Below, piece after piece: positions 26,847-34,609 of a stretch of DNA of 63,263 bases; the first letter of the stretch is position 1, and every line of letters begins with the position of its first letter. The DNA comes from JBKHXF01 sp046566145 (lineage in GTDB: Bacteria; Actinomycetota; Nitriliruptoria; Nitriliruptorales; Nitriliruptoraceae). Where the stretch lies: NCBI GenBank assembly GCA_046566145.1, contig JBKHXF010000002.1, positions 1 to 63,263 on the forward strand, in the 5' to 3' direction. A model generated the notes under the pieces. It made no database searches and was not told the DNA's origin. It worked only from the letters and a program-made list of their open reading frames with translations. The position numbers and the translations under genes were made by a program.

Positions 26847-27062
26847 TCAGCTGTTGGCGTACAGGTGCTCCAGCGACCCGGGCTGGACCTTCGCGCTCTC
26901 GATGAACGCGTCGACGTCCTTGCCCTGGATGCGGATGACCCGGCCGAACTTGTACGCGGCCACGTCACCGGCGTCGATGAGCCGGTAGAGCGTCCGCGTG
27001 TTGATGCCGAGGCGGCGGGCCGCCTCTGCCGTGCTGAGCCACTCGATCTCGGACTCGGCCAT
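26847..27062 (-). CDS. Small helix-turn-helix protein (excisionase/BldC-like)
   Basis: 71 residues: LSTAEAARRLGINTRTLYRL then the wing FGRVIRIQGKDVDAFI, the MerR-like winged helix of the excisionase/BldC group. ATG start with GAAGGGAA upstream. Such proteins are common chromosomal DNA-binding regulators in actinobacteria. It is not beside an integrase here, so excision is unlikely. Confidence 0.85.
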   Translation of the reverse strand: MAESEIEWLSTAEAARRLGINTRTLYRLIDAGDVAAYKFGRVIRIQGKDVDAFIESAKVQPGSLEHLYANS

Positions 27063-27173
27063 GTCGTTCCCTTCGACGCACGTGATGCTACCCCGTGCAC
27101 GTCCGTTGTGTCGAGAACGCCGACCGACCTGACTCGAACGGGATGCCAGCCGCTTGCAGGATGCTGCTGTCGC

Positions 27174-27186
27174 ATGCAACATGCAT
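27174..27186. promoter_or_regulatory. Candidate operator of the toxin-antitoxin operon
   Basis: Inverted repeat ATGCA-ACA-TGCAT ending two bases before the antitoxin ATG. A looser longer symmetry (TTGCAGGATGC ... GCATGCAA, 27154-27179) surrounds it. VapBC/FitAB pairs autoregulate through such sites. Confidence 0.5.
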
Positions 27187-27188
27187 CC

Positions 27189-27422
27189 ATGCCTTCGATC
27201 ACCATCCGCGACGTCCCCGACGACGTCCGCGACGAGCTCGCCGCACGTGCCCGACGCACGGGCCGGTCCCTGCAGGAGTACCTGCGGGCGGAGCTGACCG
27301 ACCTCGCGAGTCGTCCCGACCCAGCCGCGTTGCTGGGGCACGTCCGCGAGCGCGTCCGTCGCACCGGGACCGCGCTCCCGGCCGAGAGGATCCTCGAGCA
27401 CCGGGACGCCGACCGCCGGTGA
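27189..27422 (+). CDS. VapB/FitA-type antitoxin
   Basis: 77 residues beginning MPSITIRDVPDDVRDELAARA, a ribbon-helix-helix DNA-binding domain of the FitA group, followed by a C-terminal toxin-wrapping tail. No Shine-Dalgarno is near the ATG, so an alternative ATG at 27174 or a leaderless transcript is possible. Four-base GTGA overlap with the toxin. Confidence 0.88.
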   Translation: MPSITIRDVPDDVRDELAARARRTGRSLQEYLRAELTDLASRPDPAALLGHVRERVRRTGTALPAERILEHRDADRR

Positions 27423-27817
27423 TCGTCGTCGACGCGTCGCTCGTGGTGGCGGCCCTGCTCGACGGTGGCCCGGTGGGGGTCTGGGCCGCGGAGGTCCTCG
27501 GCTCCGGCGACCTCGCTGCCCCGCACCTGCTCCCCGTCGAGGTCGCGAGCATCCTCCGGCGAGCGGCCATCGCCGGCGACGTCAGCGACGACGTCGCCGC
27601 ACTGGCCCACGGGGACCTGCTCGATCTCCGGGTGGCCCTGTGGCCGTACGAACCGCTCGCCGCGCGGTGCTGGGAGCTCCGCTCGATCGTCACCCCGTAC
27701 GACGCCACGTACGTCGCGCTCGCCGAGCTGCTGGACGCCCCGCTCGCCACGCTCGACCTCCGCCTCGCCCGCGCACCCGGCCCCCGCTGCAGCTTCGAGG
27801 TCCCGCCCGACGGATGA
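27419..27817 (+). CDS. VapC-type PIN domain toxin ribonuclease
   Basis: 132 residues. PIN acidic residues visible: Asp in VIVVDASL (residue 5), Glu in LLPVEVAS, Asp in TPYDATYVALAE and Asp in ATLDLRLA. Such toxins cleave tRNA or rRNA. GTG start within the antitoxin stop. Its own stop overlaps an in-frame ATG (27814) of the following FtsK frame. Confidence 0.9.
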   Translation: MIVVDASLVVAALLDGGPVGVWAAEVLGSGDLAAPHLLPVEVASILRRAAIAGDVSDDVAALAHGDLLDLRVALWPYEPLAARCWELRSIVTPYDATYVALAELLDAPLATLDLRLARAPGPRCSFEVPPDG

Positions 27818-27868
27818 CGCCGGACGTGGCTCCGACCGACGCGGCGCCGGCGGCGGTCCACCGGGCCC

Positions 27869-27874
27869 GCGTAG
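27869..27874 (+). promoter_or_regulatory. -10 box of the FtsK gene (leaderless candidate)
   Basis: TAGGCT ends eight bases before the ATG at 27883, placing the transcription start at or next to the start codon. No Shine-Dalgarno is present. Confidence 0.5.
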
Positions 27875-27882
27875 GCTCCGCC

Positions 27883-30800
27883 GCCATGCACGTCGTCGTG
27901 AGCACCGGGGTCGGGGAGCGGGAGGTCACCCTCCGCGTCTCCCCGGGTGCCACCGTCGCCGACGTCCTCGCCGCGATGGGCGACCTCGGCGTCGTCGGGT
28001 CGGTCGACCAGCCCGCGCCGGCGGAGGCGGACGGCCTCGACGTCGACGGGACGTACGCGGCCCGTGACACCCGTCTCGACGAGCTCGCGATCGCGGAGGG
28101 GGCGGTGCTCGCGCCGGCGCGGTCGCACGGTCCGCCCGACCTGCCGGGCCGCGGGCCCGATCGCTGGCTGACCGTCGTCGCCGGCCGTGTCGCCGGGCTG
28201 CGGTTGCCGCTGCCGTCCGGCACCCACCGGCTCGGTCGGGCACCCGGCCTGCCGCTGCAGGTCGACGACGACACCGTCAGCCACGAGCACCTCGAGGTCA
28301 CCGTCGACGCCGGCGGTGGCGTGCGGGCCGTCGACCTCGGCTCGTCCAACGGCACCTGGACCGCCGCCGGCGCGGTGCCCGCCGGCATCCGCGTCGACCT
28401 CGCCGTCGGGGACCACCTCCGGCTCGGCGCCCTCGTGCTCCGCCTCGACGGCCCGGACCCCGACGACCGCCCCGCCGGGCGGCTGCGCGCCGGCGGCGCC
28501 GGCACGGTCGCGTTCAACCGTCCCCCGCGTGCCGCCCTGCCGGCACCGCCGCCGGCGCTGACCCCGCCCGGCCCGGCCCCGGAGCCCGAGAAGGCCCGGC
28601 CGTTCTCGGTCGCGGCGCTGCTCGCCCCCATCGCGCTCGCCGGCGCGATGGTCCTGATCTACGACTCGTGGCGGTTCGCGCTCTTCGGGCTGCTGACCCC
28701 CGTGATGGCCATCGCGAACCACCTCTCGGCCCGCCGGCAGGCGAAGCGCGACACCTCCGCCGCCGCCCGCGCCCACGCCGACGCGGTGGCCCGCTCCCTG
28801 CGCGAGCTCGACGCGGCCCGCGCCACCCACCGGGCCCGCGCCGAGGTGCTGCTGCCCGACCCGGGCGAGGTGCTGCGCCGCGCGACCGCCCCGTCGACCG
28901 CCCTGTGGGCCCGCCGTCCCGGCGACGGCGACCACCTGCGCCTGCGGGTCGGGTCCGGCCCGGCCCCGGTCGACCTCGCCGTCGACCCGCCCCGCGAGGG
29001 CACCGCCGACGAGCTCGTCGGCCCGCTCGAGGCCGCCCGGACCCTGCGGCTCGGGCCGGTCGCCGCCGACCTCTCCGCCGGCGGCGTCGTCGGCATCGTC
29101 GGCGACCGTGCCGCCGCGCTCGGCCTCGCCCGCCAGCTCGTCTGCGCCGCCGCGACCCTGCACGGCCCCGCCGACCTGCCGACGGTGCTCGCCGGACCGG
29201 AGGACGCCTGGGCGTGGGCCCGGTGGCTGCCGCACCTGCGCGACGCCGGCGGGCAGCGCCGCTGGATCGCGCCCGACCCCACCGAGGCCGAGCGGCTGCT
29301 CGCGCCCGTGCTCGACGCCGCCGCGGAGGACCGCCGCCCCTCGGCGTTCGGCATGCGCGGCCAGGAGCAGCGCGGCCCGACGCGGCTGCTGGTCCTCGAC
29401 GGGCCCGAGCTGTGGGAGGGGCGCGGCGCCGCGGTCCGGCGGGTGCTCGCCGGCGAGGCCGGCCCGGTCGCCGGCATCGTCGTCGCCCCGACCGCCGACC
29501 GGCTCCCCGCCGCCTGCACCACCGTCGTCACCGTCGCGTCCGACCTCGGCGACGCGACCGTCCGGCTGCCGCAGCAGGGCGTCACCATCCCGGACGTGCT
29601 CGTCGCCCAGCTCACCGAGCGGCGCGCCCGCACCTGCGCCCGCGCGCTCGCCCGGTTCGAGGACCCCGAGCTGCACGTCGCCGGCGGCGAGCTGCCCGAC
29701 GCCGTCCGCCTCACCTCCCTCCTCGGGCTCGACACGCCCGCCCCCACCGGCGAGGCGGTGCTCTCGACGTGGCGCGCCGGCGGCCGCGACCCCGCGCCGG
29801 CGGCGCCCGTCGGGGTCGGGCCCGACGGTCCGGTCGTGGTCGACCTGCGTGCCGACGGGCCGCACGGCCTGGTCGGCGGCACGACCGGCTCCGGCAAGTC
29901 CGAGCTGCTGCGCTCGCTGGTCGCCGGCCTCGCCGCCCGGGTCGACCCCGACCACCTCGTGTTCGTCCTCGTGGACTACAAGGGCGGCAGCGCGTTCGAC
30001 CGCTGCGCCGCGCTGCCCCACACCGTCGGGATGGTCACCGACCTCGACGCCCACCTCGGCGAGCGGGCGCTGGTCAGCCTCGAGGCCGAGCTGCACCACC
30101 GCGAGACGGTGCTGCGCGCCGCCGGCGCGCCCGACCTGCCCGCCTACCTCGCCGCCGGCGCGCCCCGCGGCCCGCTTCCGCGGCTCGTGGTCGTCATCGA
30201 CGAGTTCGCGACGCTCGCGGCGGAGCTGCCCGACTTCCTCGGCGCGCTCGTCGGGATCGCGCAGCGCGGCCGGTCGCTCGGCGTCCACCTCGTGCTGGCG
30301 ACCCAGCGCCCGTCGGGCTCGGTGACCCCCGACATCCGCGCGAACACGAACCTGCGGATCGCGCTGCGGGTGCAGGACCCGGGCGACTCCAACGACGTCA
30401 TCGACCGGCCCGACGCGGCCGAGCTGTCGCGCGACCGGCCCGGGCGCGCGTACCTGCGGCGCGGGCACGGCGACGTGGTGCTGCTGCAGTCGGCGCTGTC
30501 GACCGCGCCGGCGGGAGGGCCCGCCGGGCCGCCCGTCACGTTCGGGCCGTTCCCGTTCGCCGCCGGTGACCCCGCGCCGACCGCCGGCGCCGGCGGCGCC
30601 GAGGGTCCCTCCGACCTCGACCTGCTCGTCGACGCCTGCCGGGACGCGGCCGAGGCCGGCGGGTACGCCGCGCCGCGCCGGCCGTGGCTCGAGATGCTCC
30701 CCGAGCGGCTCGACCTCGCCGACGCCCGCGCCGAGGCTGGCGCGGGCGCCGCCGCGGACGCCGCCGCGGACGCCGCCGCGCCCGGCGCCGGCGGCCGGCT

Positions 30801-32253
30801 CGCGCCGGTCCTGCTCGGGCTCGCCGACGCCCCCGACGAGCAGCGGCGCGTGCCGTGGACCTTCGACCCCGCGCAGGGCCACCTCGGCATCACCGGGGCG
30901 CTCGGCTCCGGCACCACGACGGCGCTGCTGACCGTCGCCCGCGGGCTCGTCGAGGCCGCCGGCCCCGACCGCGTCCACCTCTACGCCGTCGACCTCGGCG
31001 GCGGGGCGCTCGCCCCGCTCGCCGACCTGCCCCACGTCGGCGCGGTCGTCGGCGCGGCCGACCGGGAGGCGCAGGTCCGGCTCGTGCGCACCCTGCTGGA
31101 GGAGGTCGACCGCCGGCGCGCCCTGCCGCCCCACGAGCGGGCCACCGCGGCGCTCACGGTCGTGCTCGTCGACAACCTCCCGGCGTGGGTGGCCGCGCAC
31201 GACGACCCCGCCGGCGCCGACACCCAGGACGGCATCCGGCGCCTGCTCGCGGAGGGCGCCGACGTCGGGGTCGTGTTCGTCGTGACCGCCGACCGCGCCG
31301 GCGCCGTCCCGCACCGGCTCGCCTCGACCCTCGGGCAGCGCCTGCTCCTGCGCCACACCGACCCGTCGGAGTTCGCCGCCATCGGGGTCCGCCCTGCGGC
31401 GCTGCCCGCGTTCGTGCCGGGCCGCGGGATCGCCGCCGGGTCGCAGCGGGTCGTGCAGGTCGCGCTCCCCGGCGACCCCGGGGAGTGGGCTCCCGTGCCC
31501 GCCGACCCGGCCGCCGCCGACCCCGCCGCCGCCCCCCGCCGGGTCGGGACCCTGCCCGCCACCGTCCGGGCCGAGGACCTGCCGCCGGCGCAGGCGGGCC
31601 CGCCGCTGCTGCTGCCCGTCGGGATCGCCGAGGCCGACCTCGCGCCGGCGGTCCTGCCCGTCCACCCCGGGGAGCACGTCCTGGTCGCCGGGCCGGCCCG
31701 CTCCGGCCGGTCGTCGGCGCTGGTGACCCTCGCCGCGGCGTGGCGCGCCGCCGTGCCCGACGTCGTGGTCGTCGGCGTGTGCGACGAGCACCGCTCGCCG
31801 CTGTGGGCGCACCCGGTGCTCGACGCCTGCGGGTCGCTCGACTCGCTGGCCGACCTCGCCGCGCACGCGCGGGCGGGGGAGCGGCCGTGGCTGTGGCTCG
31901 TCGACGACGCCGTGCAGGTCGAGGACGTGACCGTCGACGGGGTCGGGGTCCTCGAGGGGCTGTGCCGCGACGCGCCGGCGGGCGTGCACGTCGTCGCCGC
32001 GGCCCGTGCCGACGACGCCCGCAGCGCGTTCGGGCACTGGACCCGGACGCTGCGTCGTTCCCGCCTCGGCCTGCTGCTGCAGCCCGACCTGTCGGTCGAC
32101 GGGGAGGTGCTGGGCACCCGCCTGCCCCGGCGGGTCGCGGTCCCGATGGTCGCCGGGCGCGGGTTCCTCGTGGCCGGTGGCGAGGCGTCGCTGGTGCAGG
32201 TCGCGCAGCCGCCCGTGGACCCGCCGCGCGGCAGCCTCGGCACCGGCGGCTGA
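27883..32253 (+). CDS. FHA-FtsK/SpoIIIE-type secretion ATPase (EccC/EssC-like)
   Basis: 1456-residue motor of a type VII-like secretion system. N-terminal ubiquitin-like segment (about 1-85), FHA domain (about 110-185: HRLGRAPG, VSHEHLEV, LGSSNGTW), two membrane helices (about 245-285) and three FtsK-type ATPase modules. Module 1 has an intact Walker A, GGTTGSGKSE (about 667), and Walker B LVVVIDEF (about 768). In modules 2 and 3 the P-loop Lys is lost (GALGSGTTT and GPARSGRSS), as in regulatory D2/D3 of this family. An in-frame ATG at 27814 is the alternative start. Followed by a WXG-like substrate gene. Confidence 0.92.
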   Translation, partial: AMHVVVSTGVGEREVTLRVSPGATVADVLAAMGDLGVVGSVDQPAPAEADGLDVDGTYAARDTRLDELAIAEGAVLAPARSHGPPDLPGRGPDRWLTVVAGRVAGLRLPLPSGTHRLGRAPGLPLQVDDDTVSHEHLEVTVDAGGGVRAVDLGSSNGTWTAAGAVPAGIRVDLAVGDHLRLGALVLRLDGPDPDDRPAGRLRAGGAGTVAFNRPPRAALPAPPPALTPPGPAPEPEKARPFSVAALLAPIALAGAMVLIYDSWRFALFGLLTPVMAIANHLSARRQAKRDTSAAARAHADAVARSLRELDAARATHRARAEVLLPDPGEVLRRATAPSTALWARRPGDGDHLRLRVGSGPAPVDLAVDPPREGTADELVGPLEAARTLRLGPVAADLSAGGVVGIVGDRAAALGLARQLVCAAATLHGPADLPTVLAGPEDAWAWARWLPHLRDAGGQRRWIAPDPTEAERLLAPVLDAAAEDRRPSAFGMRGQEQRGPTRLLVLDGPELWEGRGAAVRRVLAGEAGPVAGIVVAPTADRLPAACTTVVTVASDLGDATVRLPQQGVTIPDVLVAQLTERRARTCARALARFEDPELHVAGGELPDAVRLTSLLGLDTPAPTGEAVLSTWRAGGRDPAPAAPVGVGPDGPVVVDLRADGPHGLVGGTTGSGKSELLRSLVAGLAARVDPDHLVFVLVDYKGGSAFDRCAALPHTVGMVTDLDAHLGERALVSLEAELHHRETVLRAAGAPDLPAYLAAGAPRGPLPRLVVVIDEFATLAAELPDFLGALVGIAQRGRSLGVHLVLATQRPSGSVTPDIRANTNLRIALRVQDPGDSNDVIDRPDAAELSRDRPGRAYLRRGHGDVVLLQSALSTAPAGGPAGPPVTFGPFPFAAGDPAPTAGAGGAEGPSDLDLLVDACRDAAEAGGYAAPRRPWLEMLPERLDLADARAEAGAGAAADAAADAAAPGAGGRLAPVLLGLADAPDEQRRVPWTFDPAQGHLGITGALGSGTTTALLTVARGLVEAAGPDRVHLYAVDLGGGALAPLADLPHVGAVVGAADREAQVRLVRTLLEEVDRRRALPPHERATAALTVVLVDNLPAWVAAHDDPAGADTQDGIRRLLAEGADVGVVFVVTADRAGAVPHRLASTLGQRLLLRHTDPSEFAAIGVRPAALPAFVPGRGIAAGSQRVVQVALPGDPGEWAPVPADPAAADPAAAPRRVGTLPATVRAEDLPPAQAGPPLLLPVGIAEADLAPAVLPVHPGEHVLVAGPARSGRSSALVTLAAAWRAAVPDVVVVGVCDEHRSPLWAHPVLDACGSLDSLADLAAHARAGERPWLWLVDDAVQVEDVTVDGVGVLEGLCRDAPAGVHVVAAARADDARSAFGHWTRTLRRSRLGLLLQPDLSVDGEVLGTRLPRRVAVPMVAGRGFLVAGGEASLVQVAQPPVDPPRGSLGTGG

Positions 32254-32293
32254 CGACCCCGACGCGCCGTGTCCTGCAGCATCTCGTTCCCTC

Positions 32294-32322
32294 TTGACCC
32301 GTCCTGCGTTCTCGTGTACTTT
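32294..32322 (+). promoter_or_regulatory. Sigma-70-type promoter of the WXG-like gene
   Basis: TTGACC (32294-32299), 17 bases, TACTTT (32317-32322). One of the clearest vegetative promoters in the window. The region is less GC-rich than its surroundings. It allows the substrate to be made in excess of the ATPase. Confidence 0.75.
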
Positions 32323-32403
32323 CGTTCCTGCTCGACCACCGAGATGCCGGCGCCCAACGGGGGCGGGCCGGCGCGAGACCCACCATCTGAGGGGGACACG
32401 GAC

Positions 32404-32901
32404 ATGGCAGACCTCCGCGGCGGCGTCGTCAGCGAGATCACGAACGCGGCGACCAGGGCCCAGGCCACCAGCGACGAGACCGCGGCGGCGGCCGTCGAGA
32501 CCCAGAACCTCGTCGGCTCGATGCAGTCCGACGTCGACGCGCTGTCGCAGACGATGGCGCGGGCGTTCGACCAGCTCGCCGACCGGATGCGCACCCAGGT
32601 GCGGCAGACCTCCGAGCAGCTCCACTCGACCGAGTGGCACGGCCAGTCCCGCGAGGCGCTCGTGCGCTTCGACCAGGACGTGAACGCGACGATGAGCCGC
32701 TTCATGGACGCGTCGCAGGCCGGCGTCGAGTCGTTCCGCGGCGAGCTGCAGCGCTTCCTCGCGAGCTTCTACGACCAGGTCCGCGGCGAGTTCACCACCG
32801 CGATGACCGACATCCAGAACTCCTACGCGGAGGCCTCGCAGGCCGCCAACCGCTACGCCCAGCAGCTGACCGACCTCGACGAGAGCTCGATCCGCTACTG
32901 A
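32404..32901 (+). CDS. WXG100/ESX-like protein, candidate type VII substrate
   Basis: 165 residues, almost entirely helical, with the WXG motif EWHGQSREALVRFDQ near residue 78 in the middle of two long amphipathic helices. It is longer than WXG100 proteins (about 100), because of a second C-terminal coiled-coil segment (about 110-160). No signal peptide. ATG start with GAGGGGG upstream. Position directly after the FtsK ATPase supports the role. Confidence 0.8.
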   Translation: MADLRGGVVSEITNAATRAQATSDETAAAAVETQNLVGSMQSDVDALSQTMARAFDQLADRMRTQVRQTSEQLHSTEWHGQSREALVRFDQDVNATMSRFMDASQAGVESFRGELQRFLASFYDQVRGEFTTAMTDIQNSYAEASQAANRYAQQLTDLDESSIRY

Positions 32902-33009
32902 CACGCACGTCGTCGGGACGCGCCGGCCGCCGGCGCGTCCCGACCGTCGTCGCCGGCCGGCCGTCCCGGCCACGGGGGGCCGCCGGCGTGAGGGGGGTGA
33001 ACCGCACCG

Positions 33010-33477
33010 ATGTCCAGCCGTCCGCCGAACCCGGGGCCGATGCCCCCGGACCTCGTCTTCCCGTTCGACGAGGCGCAGCGCGCCCGCTCGGCGGCCCTCG
33101 CGCTGTCGGCCCGGCTCCGCCGGGTGCGTGAGGTCCACGAGGACGGTTGGGACCGCGTGCGGGCCCGCCGGTTCGAGGGCAGCTCGGCGCGCCGTCTCGA
33201 GCAGCAGGTCGCGGACCGGATGGCCGAGCTCGTCGCGCTGGCCGACGCCCTGCGCCGGCAGGCCGACCAGATCCTCGACGAGATCGAGGCGGCACAGCGG
33301 GCGGTCCGCATCCGGGAGCAGGCCCAGCGGGACTGGCGGCGTGCCCACGACGCCTGGGCGAGCTGGCGGCCGCCGGCGCCGGCGGCGCCGGCGGGCGCCG
33401 GTGGGCGAGCGCGCGGCGCGTTGCCGCCGCCGACGGCGAGGACGTACCCTCCGGGCGCCCACGGAGGGTTCGCCTAG
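33010..33477 (+). CDS. Coiled-coil protein of the type VII-like locus, overlapping tRNA-Ser
   Basis: 155 residues: short Pro-rich N-terminus, a central helical region rich in Arg, Glu and Ala (about 20-118) and a low-complexity Ala/Pro/Gly tail. ATG start with GAGGGGGG upstream. The TAG stop lies 15 bases inside the tRNA-Ser gene and the last 19 codons contain the tRNA promoter. Function unknown; probably a chaperone or second substrate. Confidence 0.65.
   Translation: MSSRPPNPGPMPPDLVFPFDEAQRARSAALALSARLRRVREVHEDGWDRVRARRFEGSSARRLEQQVADRMAELVALADALRRQADQILDEIEAAQRAVRIREQAQRDWRRAHDAWASWRPPAPAAPAGAGGRARGALPPPTARTYPPGAHGGFA
33421..33450 (+). promoter_or_regulatory. Promoter of tRNA-Ser, inside the preceding CDS
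   Basis: TTGCCG (33421-33426), 18 bases, TACCCT (33445-33450), ending 12 bases before the mature tRNA. Confidence 0.6.
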
Positions 33478-33551
33478 TCCGGTCTATGGCGCACGGCTGG
33501 AATCCGTGTTGGGAGTCACATCCCTCGGGGGTTCGAATCCCCCACCCTCCG
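33463..33551 (+). tRNA. tRNA-Ser(GGA)
   Basis: Class II tRNA of 89 nt. Acceptor stem GGAGGGT pairs with ACCCTCC, discriminator G. Anticodon stem ACGG/CCGT with loop CTGGAAT gives anticodon GGA. Long variable arm (GTTGGGAGTCACATCCCTC region) and T-arm GGGGGTTCGAATCCCCC. CCA is not encoded. Confidence 0.95.
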
Positions 33552-33557
33552 CGCACC

Positions 33558-33587
33558 GACGCCCCGGTCCACACGGACCGGGGCGTC
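33558..33587 (+). terminator. Hairpin after tRNA-Ser
   Basis: Perfect 13-bp stem GACGCCCCGGTCC with its complement and ACAC loop, starting six bases after the tRNA, followed by the T-containing GTCGTGTC. Confidence 0.8.
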
Positions 33588-33781
33588 GTCGTGTCGACGG
33601 CGGTCGTCGGGGACCGGCCCGCCGGGGTGGGTCCCGCCGCAGGTCCCGGACCTCTCGGGGCGGAGGTCCCACCGGAGTCGTGCCGGAGTCCTCCGGAGGT
33701 GGCGGTCCGGGGTGGCGATAGTCGTGGCATCGGGCAGCGACCCCGCGCCCGCCACGGACCTCGACCGAGAAGGAACCCCTG

Positions 33782-34483
33782 ATGAGGGCGCGACTCAACC
33801 TCCTGGGCACGGTGCTCGCCGTGTTCGGACTCCTCTTCCTGGCCGGCGGCGCCGTCGCGTTCGCCCAGGTCCAGGACGGCTACGACTCGCTGGCGGCGTT
33901 CAGCGAGGCGCAGAACGTCACCCTGTCCTACGACGAGGACGGCCAGCTCATCGACCGCGGCGAGGTGGAAGGCGCCGAGGCGATCATGCAGCTGCTGACC
34001 GGCGACTGGGGCTACAAGGTCGACATGGCCGACTTCGACCCCGCGGACCCGGTCGTCAACACCGACTCCGAGTACATGTTCCAGATGGCCACCATCGGCT
34101 ACCACATCCTCAACGGGACGCAGACCGTCGTGCTGACCGAGGCCGTGGAGTACGAGGGTGAGACCTTCGAGGCCGGCACCTACGAGGTCCCCGTCGACGG
34201 TCGCTACTGGACCGGTTTCGACCGGATGCACCCGCTCGACGGCAAGGCCCGTGAGCAGGCCTGGAGCGGCACCGCGCACGGCCTCTTCGCCGAGCTGGGC
34301 GTCGGGACCGTGACCCACTCGGCCCTGCAGATGGGCCTGGGCATCGCCGCCCTGCTGGCCGGCCTCGGTGGGACCCTGCTGGTCGCCGGCCTCGGCCTGG
34401 TGTTCGCCTCCCGGGGCGAGCGTGACGAGCAGGTCATCCTGATGGGCGACACGGCCCCGGCGGAGACCGAGATCGTCCACTGA
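33782..34483 (+). CDS. Hypothetical membrane-anchored extracytoplasmic protein
   Basis: 233 residues: N-terminal helix (about 8-28), an exposed domain of about 150 residues rich in Asp, Glu, Tyr and Gly, and a C-terminal helix (about 187-208) followed by a short cytosolic tail. ATG start with AAGGA nine bases upstream. Codon use and composition are normal. No family recognised. Confidence 0.7.
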   Translation: MRARLNLLGTVLAVFGLLFLAGGAVAFAQVQDGYDSLAAFSEAQNVTLSYDEDGQLIDRGEVEGAEAIMQLLTGDWGYKVDMADFDPADPVVNTDSEYMFQMATIGYHILNGTQTVVLTEAVEYEGETFEAGTYEVPVDGRYWTGFDRMHPLDGKAREQAWSGTAHGLFAELGVGTVTHSALQMGLGIAALLAGLGGTLLVAGLGLVFASRGERDEQVILMGDTAPAETEIVH

Positions 34484-34523
34484 CGCGGCGGTGACCCGCT
34501 GACGCCTCCCGGCGGGGAGGTCC

Positions 34524-34553
34524 GAGGACCCCGAGCGACCGCTCGGGGTCCTC
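34524..34553. terminator. Bidirectional hairpin between convergent genes
   Basis: Perfect 13-bp stem GAGGACCCCGAGC with its complement and loop GACC, between the membrane protein gene and the kinase gene. Confidence 0.8.
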
Positions 34554-34609
34554 TCGTCGTCCGCTCGACGCCGGAGGCGGGGGTCGTCCGCGACCTGGCT
34601 CGCGGAGGG

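Noticed and set aside
26847..27062. Excisionase of an integrated element
   Set aside because: No integrase, attachment repeats or composition change nearby; small HTH proteins of this type are common chromosomal regulators.
27199..33462. A 2087-residue minus-strand frame opposite the FtsK and WXG genes
   Set aside because: Consists of Gly/Ala/Arg/Val-rich text without domains; it is the shadow of strongly supported plus-strand genes and also crosses the VapBC pair.
33463..33551. tRNA-Ser as an attachment site of a current integrative element
   Set aside because: No integrase gene adjacent and no second copy of the tRNA 3' end was seen in the window.
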